Shown here: one piece after another, positions 19,267 to 28,386 of the stretch | Position numbering within the stretch: position 1 is the first letter of the stretch | Layout of the letters: each line of letters starts with the position of its first letter | Assembly: GCA_035530135.1 (NCBI GenBank) | Contig: DATKVJ010000142.1 | Span: forward strand, 68,831 to 132,830 | DNA: 64,000 nucleotides | Direction of reading: 5' to 3' | Origin: CAIYYX01 sp035530135 | GTDB lineage: Bacteria > Pseudomonadota > Gammaproteobacteria > Burkholderiales > Rhodocyclaceae | Made by a program: the position numbers and the translations under genes | The notes under the pieces: model-generated | What the model saw: only the letters and a program-made list of their open reading frames with translations | Told to the model about the DNA's origin: nothing | The model's database searches: none

Positions 19267-20139
19267 ATGATGCCAGACGCGCTGAAGGCGGCCGACACTC
19301 TGATCGTCAATGCCCTGACCATCGACGTCGAGGATTATTTCCATGTTTCCGCGCTCGCGCCGAGCATCCCACGCTCAAAGTGGAACGATATTCCCTGCCG
19401 GGTAGAGAAGAACATCGACAAAATTCTTGGCATGCTCGAGCAAAACCGCGTCAACGCCACCTTTTTCACTCTAGGCTGGGTGGCGGAGCGATATCCCCAC
19501 CTGGTGCGACGCATCGTCAGCGGCGGCCACGAACTGGCCAGCCACGGCTATGCGCACCAGCGCGCCAGCGACCTGTCGCCGAAAGCCTTTCTCGCCGATA
19601 TTCATCTGGCCAAGCTTGTGCTCGAGGACATCGCAGGCGTCGAGGCCAAGGGCTACCGTGCGCCGAGCTTTTCAATCGGCGCGGCCAATCCATGGGCACT
19701 CGACTGCATCGAACAGGCCGGCTATCGCTACAGTTCAAGCATTTATCCGATTGTCCACGACCACTACGGCATGCCGGACTCTCCGCGCTTCCCCTATCTG
19801 TCGCGCGGCAAGCTGCTCGAAGTACCGGTAACGACGGTGCGTCTGTTTCAGCGGAACTGGCCGGCCGGTGGCGGCGGCTATTTTCGTCTGCTCCCGTACG
19901 AGTTTTCGCGCTGGTGCATCCGCCGCGTCAATAATGTGGATAAGCAGCCGGCGATTTTCTATTTTCATCCTTGGGAACTCGACCCTGAGCAGCCGCGGGT
20001 TCAAGGCATCAGTGCCAAGACACGCTTCCGCCATTATCTGAACCTCGATCGCACTGAGCGGCGCTTGCGCCGCTTGCTCGGTGATTTCGCCTGGGGCCGA
20101 GCCGACCATGTATTTCTTGAGCGGAACCATGATGCGTGA
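19267..20139 (+). CDS. XrtA-associated polysaccharide deacetylase (TIGR03006 type)
   Basis: NodB-fold deacetylase of 290 aa that would remove N-acetyl groups from the exopolysaccharide or its intermediates. The metal and catalytic motifs are TIDVEDYFHVSA (Asp pair), HELASHGYAHQ (His-x3-His), GYRAPSFSIG and FYFHPWELDPEQP. Unlike classical NodB enzymes the first motif is DVED, which is normal for this PEP-CTERM family. It has no signal peptide, so it acts in the cytoplasm or at the inner face. It is followed by the FemAB gene, which it overlaps. Confidence 0.92.
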   Translation: MMPDALKAADTLIVNALTIDVEDYFHVSALAPSIPRSKWNDIPCRVEKNIDKILGMLEQNRVNATFFTLGWVAERYPHLVRRIVSGGHELASHGYAHQRASDLSPKAFLADIHLAKLVLEDIAGVEAKGYRAPSFSIGAANPWALDCIEQAGYRYSSSIYPIVHDHYGMPDSPRFPYLSRGKLLEVPVTTVRLFQRNWPAGGGGYFRLLPYEFSRWCIRRVNNVDKQPAIFYFHPWELDPEQPRVQGISAKTRFRHYLNLDRTERRLRRLLGDFAWGRADHVFLERNHDA

Positions 20140-21202
20140 ACAGCCGGCGGCTTCAGTGACGGCACCGCGCGCAGCGCTGGCGGTCAAGCAATTGACCGCG
20201 GCGGATGTCGTCCGTTGGGATCGCTTCGTCGCCGCTTGCCCTGATGCCACATTTTTCCATCGTGCCGGCTGGAAGGAAATCATCGAGCAAGTGTTCCACC
20301 ACCGCGCCCACTTCCTTTACGCCGAACGCGGTGGCGAGATCTGCGGAGTACTGCCGCTGGCTCGGGTGAACAGTTGGCTGTTCGGAAATTCGCTGGCGTC
20401 CTTGCCATTTTGCGTCTATGGCGGCATCGCCTCGACCGATGCCATGGCGCAGGGCGCGCTGGAGGCAGAGGCGGAGCGGCTGGCCTTGCAGTGCGGCGCA
20501 GATTTCCTGGAATTTCGCAATCGCGCTCCGAAGCACGCCGACTGGCCGCAGCAAGATCTTTACGTCACCTTCCGCAAGGAAATCCTGCCCGAGGCCGCGG
20601 ACAACATGCTCGCGATCCCGCGCAAGCAGCGTGCCATGGTACGCAAGGGAATCAAGGCCGGGTTGAAGGGCGAGATCGACGCCGATGTCGGACGTTTTTT
20701 CGCTCTCTATGCCGATAATGTCCATCGCCACGGTACGCCGGCGCTGCCCAGGCGCTATTTCGAGCGCCTCAAGGCGGTGTTCGGCGACGATTGCGAGGTC
20801 ATGATCATCGTCGATGCGGAGGGGCGGCCGGTAAGTGGCGTGATGAGCTTCTATTTTCGCGACGAAGTGCTGCCTTACTATGCCGGGGATCTTCTCGCCG
20901 CGCGCGAACTCGCAGGCAACGATTTCAAATACTGGGAACTGATGTGCAGAGCCTGCGAGCGCGGCTGCAGGGTGTTCGACTACGGGCGCAGCAAGCGCAG
21001 CACCGGTTCCTTCGATTTCAAGAAGAACTGGGGCTTCGAGCCCAAGCCCTTGCACTACGAATACCGCCTCTACCGCTGCGACAACGTTCCGCAGAACAAT
21101 CCGAATAACCCCAGATTCCGGCTGCTCATTGAGGCCTGGCGGCGCATGCCGATCGCCGTGGCCAAGTGGCTCGGGCCCTTCATCGTGCGCAACCTCGGCT
21201 GA
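20129..21202 (+). CDS. XrtA-associated FemAB-like aminoacyl/acyl transferase
   Basis: A 357-aa double-GNAT-fold protein of the FemAB type. Recognisable features are CPDATFFHRAGWKEIIE near the N-terminus, LPFCVYGGIASTD, IPRKQRAMVRKGIKAGL, and the C-terminal GNDFKYWELM, FDYGRSKRSTGSFDFKK. FemAB enzymes transfer amino acids from aminoacyl-tRNA. The substrate of the PEP-CTERM family is unknown, but decoration of the polymer is a reasonable guess. ATG 20129 overlaps the preceding stop; the longer frame to 20081 lies inside the deacetylase gene. Confidence 0.9.
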   Translation: MMREQPAASVTAPRAALAVKQLTAADVVRWDRFVAACPDATFFHRAGWKEIIEQVFHHRAHFLYAERGGEICGVLPLARVNSWLFGNSLASLPFCVYGGIASTDAMAQGALEAEAERLALQCGADFLEFRNRAPKHADWPQQDLYVTFRKEILPEAADNMLAIPRKQRAMVRKGIKAGLKGEIDADVGRFFALYADNVHRHGTPALPRRYFERLKAVFGDDCEVMIIVDAEGRPVSGVMSFYFRDEVLPYYAGDLLAARELAGNDFKYWELMCRACERGCRVFDYGRSKRSTGSFDFKKNWGFEPKPLHYEYRLYRCDNVPQNNPNNPRFRLLIEAWRRMPIAVAKWLGPFIVRNLG

Positions 21203-21205
21203 GCA

Positions 21206-22459
21206 ATGGTCATGCGCGATCTGCTGTTTCTGGCACACAGGCTGCCTTTCCCTCCCAACAAGGGCGACAAGGTGCGCTCCTATCACCTGCTCAAACATCT
21301 GGCGGCGGACCATCGGGTATTTCTCGGCACCTTCGTCGACGATCCGCAGGATGAAGGCTATATCGATGCCGTGCGCGAGCTCTGCGCCGGGCTGCATGTG
21401 GTGCGACTGCAGCCGCGATTCGCCAGACTGCGCAGTCTGGCCGGACTGGCAAGCGGCGAGGCCATGACGCTGCCCTATTACCGCGACGCCGGCATGCGGG
21501 CGTGGGTCGAACGCACGGTACGGGAGCAGCGCATCGACACCGCGGTGGTGTTTTCCTCCGCCATGGCGCAATACGCGACCGCCATCGATGGATTGCGGCT
21601 TCTGGTCGATTTCGTCGATGTCGACTCCGCCAAGTGGGCACAGTACAGCCGCAAACACTCGTGGCCACTATCCTGGTTGCTCCGGCGTGAGGCAAAGCGC
21701 CTACTGGCGTTCGAGTGCGCGGTGGCGGAGCGCGCCAGCGCCTCGTTCTTCGTCACCGAGGCCGAGGTGGATCTGTTCCGCCGCCTCGCACCGAACTGTC
21801 GCGCGCATATCGAGGTCGTGTGCAATGGTGTCGACTCGGAGTACTTCTCGCCCGAGGCCGCGTCCAGCGGGCCTTCTTCGCCTTACCCGGACGGTGACCT
21901 GCCGCTGGTATTTACCGGGGCAATGGACTACTGGCCGAATATCGATGCCGTAGTCTGGTTCGTCAGCGAAGTCCTGCCGGCCGTGCGTCTGCATCATCCC
22001 GCGGCGCGCTTTTATATTGTCGGGATGAATCCGGCACCTTCGGTGCGGGCGCTGGCCGGAGAGCACGTCGTGGTCACAGGAACGGTTCCTGATGTGCGGC
22101 CCTACCTACAGCACGCTGCGGTGGTGGTTGCACCGTTGCGGGTTGCCCGCGGCGTACAGAACAAGGTGCTGGAAGCGATGGCGATGGCGCGCCCGGTGGT
22201 CGTAGCGCAGACCTGCGCCACCGGCATCGACGCCGTGGTAGGGCGGGACTTCGACGTCGCTAGCGACGCAGCCACGTTTGCTGATCGTGTCGATGCGCTG
22301 CTGCGGGAGCCCGGCCGCGCGCTGGCGATGGGCCGCGCCGCACGCGAGCGCGCACTCGGCGGCTACTGTTGGGAGGCTCACCTGAAGCGCCTTGATCCTT
22401 ATCTCGATACGAGCATTCACACGACTGTGCCGCTGGCTAGGCATGGACATGATTCCTAA
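21206..22459 (+). CDS. XrtA-associated glycosyltransferase, GT4-like (TIGR03087 type)
   Basis: GT-B fold glycosyltransferase of 417 aa building the repeat unit at the cytoplasmic face. The N-terminus FLAHRLPFPPNKGDKVRSYH and the donor-binding half (FTGAMDYWPNIDAV, VAPLRVARGVQNKVLEAMA) match the family normally encoded next to the exosortase in these loci. The EAMA...PVV segment is the usual GT4 nucleotide-sugar site. The 3' end overlaps the exosortase gene, so translation is probably coupled. Linkage and sugar cannot be read. Confidence 0.9.
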   Translation: MVMRDLLFLAHRLPFPPNKGDKVRSYHLLKHLAADHRVFLGTFVDDPQDEGYIDAVRELCAGLHVVRLQPRFARLRSLAGLASGEAMTLPYYRDAGMRAWVERTVREQRIDTAVVFSSAMAQYATAIDGLRLLVDFVDVDSAKWAQYSRKHSWPLSWLLRREAKRLLAFECAVAERASASFFVTEAEVDLFRRLAPNCRAHIEVVCNGVDSEYFSPEAASSGPSSPYPDGDLPLVFTGAMDYWPNIDAVVWFVSEVLPAVRLHHPAARFYIVGMNPAPSVRALAGEHVVVTGTVPDVRPYLQHAAVVVAPLRVARGVQNKVLEAMAMARPVVVAQTCATGIDAVVGRDFDVASDAATFADRVDALLREPGRALAMGRAARERALGGYCWEAHLKRLDPYLDTSIHTTVPLARHGHDS

Positions 22460-24017
22460 CCCCCCCACCGAAATCGGTCTGAGCGCGACGAAGGCCATCA
22501 ACGGCCGATGGCGCGCTGCGCTGCCTGCGCTGACCTTCGCCCTGCTGTGGCTGCTCGTCTGCTACTGGAGCACGGCGGCCTCGATGGTGTCGATCTGGGA
22601 GCGCTCGGAAACCTTCGCCCACGGTTTCGTGGTGCCGCTGATCACCTTGTGGTTGATTTGGCGCGAGCGGGTACGGCTCGCGGCGCTGGCGCCGCGCCCC
22701 GGCTGGTGGGCTCTGCTACCGATGGCGGTGGGCGGTCTGGCCTGGCTGCTCGGCGGCTTGGCGAGCGTCAACAGTCTGTCGCAGCTAGCCTTGGTAGCGA
22801 TGCTGGTTCTGACCGTACCCGCCGTTCTGGGCACCCAGGTGGCTCGTGCGATCGCGTTCCCCTTGTGCTTTCTGTTCTTCGCCGTGCCGATCGGCGAATT
22901 CATGCTGCCACAATTGATGGCGTGGACGGCCGATTTCACCGTGTTTGCTTTGCAGCTGACTGGAATTCCCGTTTACCGGGAGGGCCAGAGTTTTTCCATT
23001 CCCTCCGGCAACTGGTCGGTTGTGGAAGCGTGCAGCGGCGTCCGCTATCTGATCGCCTCGCTGATGGTGGGTGCGCTCTACGCATACCTCAACTATAGAT
23101 CGCTGATGCGCCGGCTCATCTTTGTGTGCGTGGCATTTGTGGTGCCGATTTTCGCCAACTGGGTCAGGGCATACCTGATCGTCATGATCGGAGACATTTC
23201 TGGAAACAGGCTGGCTACCGGTGTTGATCATCTGATCTATGGCTGGATCTTCTTCGGGCTGGTGATGGCGGCGATGTTCTGGATCGGCGCGCGCTGGCGC
23301 GAAGATGGCGCCGCCGCTAGGCAGGCGGCGCAGGTCCCGGAACGGCAGAGCAGCCCAACGGTACCTACGGCGCGGCTGTGGCTGGCCGTTGCCGCCGTCG
23401 CGGTGCTGTCGGGAGTGTGGAAGTCAGGCGACTGGGCGATCGAACGCAGCTATGGCGCGCGCCCGCCACGGTTCGCCAAAATAGCTTCGATCGGCAGCTG
23501 GCTGCCAGCGCAAGGCGGCTTGACCGACTGGCGGCCGCAATACAAAAATCCGTCAGCCGAAGTCCATCAGAGCTACCGCCGAGGCGATGCCGCCGTTGGT
23601 CTGTATATCGGTTACTACCGCAATCAGAGCTACGAGCGCAAGCTGGTGAGTTCGATAAACGACTTGGTCGGAAGTGGCGATCCGCGCTGGGAAAAAGTAA
23701 GGGGGGGGGCGCTGGAGGTATTGCTCGGTGGTCAGCCGCTAAGCGTGCGCACCGCCGAACTCCGCAGCGCAACTGGGGATCGGATGGTCGTCTGGCAATG
23801 GTACTGGGTAGACGGGAAACTCACCGCCAGTGACGGCTGGGCAAAAGCCTACACCTCGCTTTCCCGCCTGCGCGGTCGCGGCGACGATTCCGCCGTGGTA
23901 ATCGTGTACACGCCGAAAGGCAAGCCTGGCGAAGCAGAGGCGACGCTCGCCGAGTTCCTCAACGATGCAACGCAGGCGGTCGAGATCGCCTTGCGCAAGA
24001 CCAGGGATTTGCGATGA
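22443..24017 (+). CDS. xrtA: Exosortase A (XrtA/EpsH) fused to EpsI domain
   Basis: Integral-membrane cysteine transpeptidase that cuts PEP-CTERM sorting signals. The 524 residues hold about eight membrane segments with the catalytic Cys197 in VEACSGVRYL, Arg242 in ANWVRAYL and His263 in GVDHLIYGW. The periplasmic EpsI (DUF3485) domain occupies about 310-524 (IGSWLPAQGGLTDWRPQY, VGLYIGYYRNQSYERKLVSS, VWQWYWVDG). ATG 22443 lies inside the end of the preceding gene; ATG 22449 is possible. Nine consecutive G at 23701-23709 fall in the EpsI part near residue 420 and could be a slippage site. The PEP-CTERM protein encoded at 58665 is its obvious substrate here. Confidence 0.96.
   Translation: MDMIPNPPTEIGLSATKAINGRWRAALPALTFALLWLLVCYWSTAASMVSIWERSETFAHGFVVPLITLWLIWRERVRLAALAPRPGWWALLPMAVGGLAWLLGGLASVNSLSQLALVAMLVLTVPAVLGTQVARAIAFPLCFLFFAVPIGEFMLPQLMAWTADFTVFALQLTGIPVYREGQSFSIPSGNWSVVEACSGVRYLIASLMVGALYAYLNYRSLMRRLIFVCVAFVVPIFANWVRAYLIVMIGDISGNRLATGVDHLIYGWIFFGLVMAAMFWIGARWREDGAAARQAAQVPERQSSPTVPTARLWLAVAAVAVLSGVWKSGDWAIERSYGARPPRFAKIASIGSWLPAQGGLTDWRPQYKNPSAEVHQSYRRGDAAVGLYIGYYRNQSYERKLVSSINDLVGSGDPRWEKVRGGALEVLLGGQPLSVRTAELRSATGDRMVVWQWYWVDGKLTASDGWAKAYTSLSRLRGRGDDSAVVIVYTPKGKPGEAEATLAEFLNDATQAVEIALRKTRDLR
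23701..23709 (+). repeat. Poly-G tract (9 G) inside the exosortase gene
   Basis: Nine consecutive G within codons for Arg-Gly-Gly-Ala of the EpsI domain. Homopolymeric G tracts of this length are known contingency sites in other bacteria, because slippage by one base shifts the frame. A change here would truncate EpsI but leave the exosortase catalytic domain. The synonymous codons could easily avoid the run, which makes it notable. Confidence 0.6.
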
Positions 24018-25171
24018 GCGGATCGCCACGGGACCCGCGCCCGCTCATCGCTCATATCGTATATCGCTTTGACGTCGGCGGGCTGGAAAACGGCATCGTC
24101 AATCTCATCAATAACATGCCAAATGAACCCTTTCGACACGCGGTAATCGCTCTGACCGAGATCACCGACTTTCGGCACCGCATCGTGCGTGAAGGCGTCA
24201 GCTTCAGCGCGCTGCATAAGCCGCCCGGACACGGCCTTCGCCTCTACCCTCAGTTGTATCGGCTGTTCCGCGAGCTGCAACCAGCCATCGTGCATACCCG
24301 CAATCTGGCTGCACTGGAGGCTGCACTGCCCGCGTGGGCGGCGGGGGTGCCGATGCGTATCCACGGCGAGCACGGTCGCGACATCGGCGACCTCGACGGG
24401 TCCAGTCGCAAATACCGGTGGTTGCGGCGGCTGTACCGGCCATTCGTGAGGCAATACATAGCGCTTTCCCGCGACCTCGAGCACTATCTGACGAGCAGAG
24501 TCGGCGTACCGGGAAAGCGTGTGGTGCAAATCTACAACGGCGTCGACGCGACACGCTTCCACCCCGCGAACGCAGCCCGAGAGCCGGTTGAAGGCTGTCC
24601 TTTCATCGATCCGTCGATGTGGCTAGTCGGAACCGTGATTCGGATGCAGCAGGTCAAGGATCCGCTCACCCTGACGCGCGCCTTCATCCGTTCGTTGCAA
24701 ATAGCCCCGGCGCTGAAGGATAAGTTGCGGCTGGTGATGGTGGGCGGTGGTCCGCTGCGCGTCGAGGTACAAGCCTTACTGGGGCGCGCCGGGGTAGCCG
24801 ATCTGGCGTGGCTGCCGGGCGAGCGCAGCGACGTGGCGGCGATCCTGCGCGGACTCGACTGTTTTGTGCTGCCCTCGCTGGCGGAAGGTATCTCCAACAC
24901 CATTCTCGAGGCGATGGCAACCGGCCTGCCCGTGATCGCCACCCGGGTCGGCGGCAATGCCGAGCTGGTCGATGCCGGGCGGACCGGCGAACTGGTACCG
25001 GCAGCCGACGCCGAGGCACTGGCGCAGCGCTTGGTGGACTATGCCGCCGACCACGAAGCGGCGCACGCCGCCGGTCGGGCAGGGCGCGAGCGCGTCGAGC
25101 GGCTGTTCAGCCTTGGCTGCATGGTTCAGCGTTACCAGCAACTGTATCTGAGCAGCCTCCGGGCGGCGTGA
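24014..25171 (+). CDS. XrtA-associated glycosyltransferase, GT4-like (TIGR03088 type)
   Basis: GT-B glycosyltransferase of 385 aa. The N-terminus IAHIVYRFDVGGLENGIVN and the segment VHTRNLAALEAALPAW are typical of this family. The donor site shows NGVDATRFHP, VGTVIRMQQVKDP and LPSLAEGISNTILEAMATG with the E-x7-E pattern. It overlaps the exosortase stop by four bases (ATGA), so the genes are coupled. A cytoplasmic repeat-unit assembly enzyme; donor and acceptor unknown. Confidence 0.92.
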   Translation: MSGSPRDPRPLIAHIVYRFDVGGLENGIVNLINNMPNEPFRHAVIALTEITDFRHRIVREGVSFSALHKPPGHGLRLYPQLYRLFRELQPAIVHTRNLAALEAALPAWAAGVPMRIHGEHGRDIGDLDGSSRKYRWLRRLYRPFVRQYIALSRDLEHYLTSRVGVPGKRVVQIYNGVDATRFHPANAAREPVEGCPFIDPSMWLVGTVIRMQQVKDPLTLTRAFIRSLQIAPALKDKLRLVMVGGGPLRVEVQALLGRAGVADLAWLPGERSDVAAILRGLDCFVLPSLAEGISNTILEAMATGLPVIATRVGGNAELVDAGRTGELVPAADAEALAQRLVDYAADHEAAHAAGRAGRERVERLFSLGCMVQRYQQLYLSSLRAA

Positions 25172-25207
25172 CTGTTGCGCGAATATTGTACGAACCGGAA
25201 CAATGAA

Positions 25208-27145
25208 ATGTGCGGAATAGCAGGAATCTTCGACATGCGCGGCCAGCGGGAGGTATCGCCGGAAATCCTGGCGCGCATGAACCAGAGCCAGTTCCATCGC
25301 GGACCGGACGAGGGCGGCATGCACCTCGAGCCGGGTATCGGCCTCGGCCATCGCCGCCTTTCCATCATCGATCTCGCCAGCGGCCAGCAACCTCTGTTCA
25401 ACGAAGACGGCTCGGTGGCAGTCGTATTCAACGGCGAGATCTACAACTACCAGGAACTGATCCCGGCACTGCAGGCATTGGGGCACGTGTTCCATACGCG
25501 TAGCGATACCGAGGTAATCGTCCACGCCTGGGAGGCCTGGGGCGAGGCGTGTCCCGGTCGCTTCCGCGGCATGTTCGCCTTCGCCCTCTGGGACCGCAAC
25601 CGTGAAATCCTGTTTCTGGCGCGCGACCGGCTCGGCGTGAAGCCGCTGTTCTATGCGGAATTGTCCGACGGCACCTTCCTGTTTGCTTCCGAGCTCAAGG
25701 CGCTCCTTGCCCACGGCGGCCTGTCGCGCCGAATTGACCCCTTCGCCGTGGAAGAATATTTCGCCCTCGGCTACGTCGCTGAGCCGCGCAGCATCTTCAA
25801 GGGTGCGAAGAAGCTGCCGCCTGCCCATACCCTGACGCTGCGTCGTGGACGGCCCTTGCCATCGCCCCGTGAATTCTGGAACGTGCATTTCAGCCTCGAC
25901 AACCCGATCAGCCACCGGGATGCCTGCGCCGAGCTGACCGCGCGCCTCGTAGAGTCGGTGAAGCTGCGCATGATCTCGGAAGTGCCACTGGGTGCCTTCC
26001 TCTCCGGCGGGGTCGATTCCAGCGCGGTGGTGGCGCTGATGGCCGGTATCTCGCGCGAGCCGGTGAACACCTGCTCGATCGGCTTTGCCGAGCGTGCCTT
26101 CAACGAAACCGAATTCGCTCAAACGGTGGCCTATCGCTACGCCACCCGCCACCACGTGGAGCAGGTGGCGAGCGACGATTTCGATCTGATCGACACGCTG
26201 GCCTTGCTCTACGACGAGCCCTATGCCGACAGCTCCGCCATCCCCACTTATCGCGTCTGCCAACTGGCACGCAAGCATGTGACGGTGGCTCTGTCCGGCG
26301 ATGGCGGCGACGAGAACTTCGGCGGCTATCGGCGCTACCGCATGCACCTTATGGAGGAACGCATGCGTGCGTCCTTTCCTGCCGGGCTGCGTCGGCCCCT
26401 GTTCGGCATGCTCGGCCGGGTCTATCCAAAGGCCGACTGGGCGCCCAGAATGTTCCGGGCCAAGACCACCTTCGAAGCCATGGCGCGCGACTCTGTGGAG
26501 GCATACTTCCATTCCGTCTCGATTCTGGGCAACGCGATGCGCCGGCAGCTCTATAGCAAGAGCTTCAAGTCGGAGCTGGGCGGCTATCACGCGCTCGACC
26601 TGTTCCTCGGCCACGCGGCCCGCGCCGGAACCACCGACCCGCTGGCGCTGATCCAATATCTCGATCTGAAGACCTATCTGGTCGGCGACATCAACACCAA
26701 GGTGGATCGCGCCAGCATGGCGCATTCCCTGGAAGTGCGCGAGCCGCTCATGGATCACCCGCTTGTCGAATGGCTGGCGACCCTGCCGTCCTCTTTCAAG
26801 GTCAAGGGACAGGAGGGAAAGGTTCTGTTCAAGAGGGCCATGGAACCGCTGCTGCCTCACGAGGTGCTCTACCGACCGAAAATGGGCTTCGCCGTGCCGT
26901 TGGCGCGCTGGTTCCGCGGCCCGCTCAAGGCGCGGGTGCGTAAAGCGCTGCTGGGGCCGCAACTTGTCGATACCGGCATGTTCAACCAGGCCTATTTGCG
27001 GCGCATCATCGAAGATCACGAAACGGGAAGGAGGGACCACAGCGCGCCGATTTGGTCGCTGCTGATGTTCGAAGCCTTTGTACGCAAGTGCCTGCACGGC
27101 GAAGGCGTCGAGAGCGTGAGCGATTCGGTGCGCTTGGCATCCTGA
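25208..27145 (+). CDS. XrtA system amidotransferase (asparagine-synthase-like, TIGR03108 type)
   Basis: A 645-aa two-domain enzyme. The N-terminal class II glutaminase is intact: Met-Cys start (MCGIAGIF) with Cys2 as nucleophile, HRRLSIIDLASGQQP and FNGEIYN. The C-terminal synthetase domain has the PPi loop LSGGVDSSAVVALM and GDGGDENFGGYRRY. The need for an N-terminal Cys fixes the start at ATG 25208 rather than at the upstream frame start. In XrtA loci this enzyme is thought to amidate a carboxyl group, perhaps a uronic acid in the polysaccharide, using glutamine. That fits with the uronate-forming dehydrogenase at 8918. Confidence 0.94.
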   Translation: MCGIAGIFDMRGQREVSPEILARMNQSQFHRGPDEGGMHLEPGIGLGHRRLSIIDLASGQQPLFNEDGSVAVVFNGEIYNYQELIPALQALGHVFHTRSDTEVIVHAWEAWGEACPGRFRGMFAFALWDRNREILFLARDRLGVKPLFYAELSDGTFLFASELKALLAHGGLSRRIDPFAVEEYFALGYVAEPRSIFKGAKKLPPAHTLTLRRGRPLPSPREFWNVHFSLDNPISHRDACAELTARLVESVKLRMISEVPLGAFLSGGVDSSAVVALMAGISREPVNTCSIGFAERAFNETEFAQTVAYRYATRHHVEQVASDDFDLIDTLALLYDEPYADSSAIPTYRVCQLARKHVTVALSGDGGDENFGGYRRYRMHLMEERMRASFPAGLRRPLFGMLGRVYPKADWAPRMFRAKTTFEAMARDSVEAYFHSVSILGNAMRRQLYSKSFKSELGGYHALDLFLGHAARAGTTDPLALIQYLDLKTYLVGDINTKVDRASMAHSLEVREPLMDHPLVEWLATLPSSFKVKGQEGKVLFKRAMEPLLPHEVLYRPKMGFAVPLARWFRGPLKARVRKALLGPQLVDTGMFNQAYLRRIIEDHETGRRDHSAPIWSLLMFEAFVRKCLHGEGVESVSDSVRLAS

Positions 27146-27165
27146 CGCCGCGAACAGAGCACGCC

Positions 27166-28386
27166 ATGCGCATCCTCCATATCCTCGATCACTCCATCCC
27201 GCTGCACAGCGGCTATGCCTTCCGCACGCTGTCCATCCTCCGCGAGCAGCGCGCGCTCGGCTGGGAAACCTTCCATCTCACCACGCCCAAGCACGTCGCC
27301 TGCGGCGCGGCGGAGGAGGAGGTCGATGGCTGGCATTTCTTCCGCACACCGTCATTAGCTTCCACTTTGAACTGGGCGGGCTTGAACGAGTTGCAGCTGA
27401 TGCGTCAAGTCGAGCGCCGCCTGCAAGAAGTCGCTCAGCGGGTTAGACCTGATCTCCTGCACGCGCACTCCCCGGTGCTCAACGCCATCCCGGCGCTTCG
27501 CGTCGGCAAGCGTCTGGGACTGCCGGTGGTGTACGAGGTACGCGCGTTCTGGGAAGACGCAGCGGTCGACCACGGCACCACGCGCGAAGCCAGCGCGCGC
27601 TACCGCCTCAGCCGGCGCTTGGAAACCTGGGCACTCGAGCGCGCCGATCATGTCACCACGATCTGCGACGGGCTGCGTGACGACATAATCACCCGCGGCA
27701 TTCCGGCGCACAAGGTGACGGTGATCCCGAACGCGGTCGACATCGACGCGTTTTCTGTCGGCCGCGAGCCGGACGAGGAGCTCAAGGCGGAACTCGGCTT
27801 GACCGGGCGCACCGTTGTCGGTTTCATCGGTTCCTTCTACGCCTACGAAGGCCTCGATCTATTGGTGGCGGCGCTGCAACGGATTCTGCAGCGCATGCCT
27901 GAGATCCGTCTGCTGCTGGTCGGCGGCGGGCCGCAAGAAGCAGCGCTGAAGGAACAGGTCAGAGCGCACGGGATCGCGGACAAGGTGGTGTTCACCGGCC
28001 GCGTGCCGCACCATGAGGTGCAGCGCTACTACGGGCTGATCGACGTACTGGCCTACCCCCGACATTCGATGCGCCTGACCGAACTGGTCACGCCGCTCAA
28101 GCCGCTGGAAGCAATGGCGCAGGGACGGCTATTCGTGGCTTCCGACGTCGGCGGGCATCGTGAGCTGATCCGCCATGACGAGACCGGCGTCCTGTTTCGT
28201 GCCGGCAGCGTGGAATCGCTCGCAGACTCGCTGCTCTGTCTGCTCTCGCAGCGTGAGCGCTGGCCTGATCTGCGCCGCGCGGGTAGACAATTCGTCGAGC
28301 GCGAGCGCAACTGGACGTCCAGCGTCGACCGCTACCGCGCGGTTTATGGCGGCCTGCTGAACAGAGGTTTGCATGCAACAGCGTGA
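27166..28386 (+). CDS. Exosortase A-associated glycosyltransferase (TIGR04063 type)
   Basis: GT4-type glycosyltransferase of 406 aa. It begins MRILHILDHSIPLHSGYAFR, a strong family signature, followed by VLNAIPALRVGKRLGLPVVY. The donor domain carries VIPNAVDIDAF, VGFIGSFYAYEGLDLLV and LTELVTPLKPLEAMAQGR. ATG 27166 is chosen because the open frame upstream lies in the amidotransferase gene. The 3' end overlaps the next start by 14 bases. Cytoplasmic repeat-unit assembly; specificity unknown. Confidence 0.9.
   Translation: MRILHILDHSIPLHSGYAFRTLSILREQRALGWETFHLTTPKHVACGAAEEEVDGWHFFRTPSLASTLNWAGLNELQLMRQVERRLQEVAQRVRPDLLHAHSPVLNAIPALRVGKRLGLPVVYEVRAFWEDAAVDHGTTREASARYRLSRRLETWALERADHVTTICDGLRDDIITRGIPAHKVTVIPNAVDIDAFSVGREPDEELKAELGLTGRTVVGFIGSFYAYEGLDLLVAALQRILQRMPEIRLLLVGGGPQEAALKEQVRAHGIADKVVFTGRVPHHEVQRYYGLIDVLAYPRHSMRLTELVTPLKPLEAMAQGRLFVASDVGGHRELIRHDETGVLFRAGSVESLADSLLCLLSQRERWPDLRRAGRQFVERERNWTSSVDRYRAVYGGLLNRGLHATA

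Noticed and set aside
18088..19344. A 418-codon minus-strand frame opposite wecB
   Set aside because: It mirrors the epimerase gene, with low-complexity His/Gln/Gly-rich residues; wecB carries all family motifs on the plus strand.
20153..21658. A 501-codon minus-strand frame
   Set aside because: Shadow of the FemAB and glycosyltransferase genes, with no domain features.
24776..27097. A 773-codon open frame on the minus strand
   Set aside because: It lies opposite the intact amidotransferase and glycosyltransferase genes, has no recognisable domain and reflects GC-rich codon bias.
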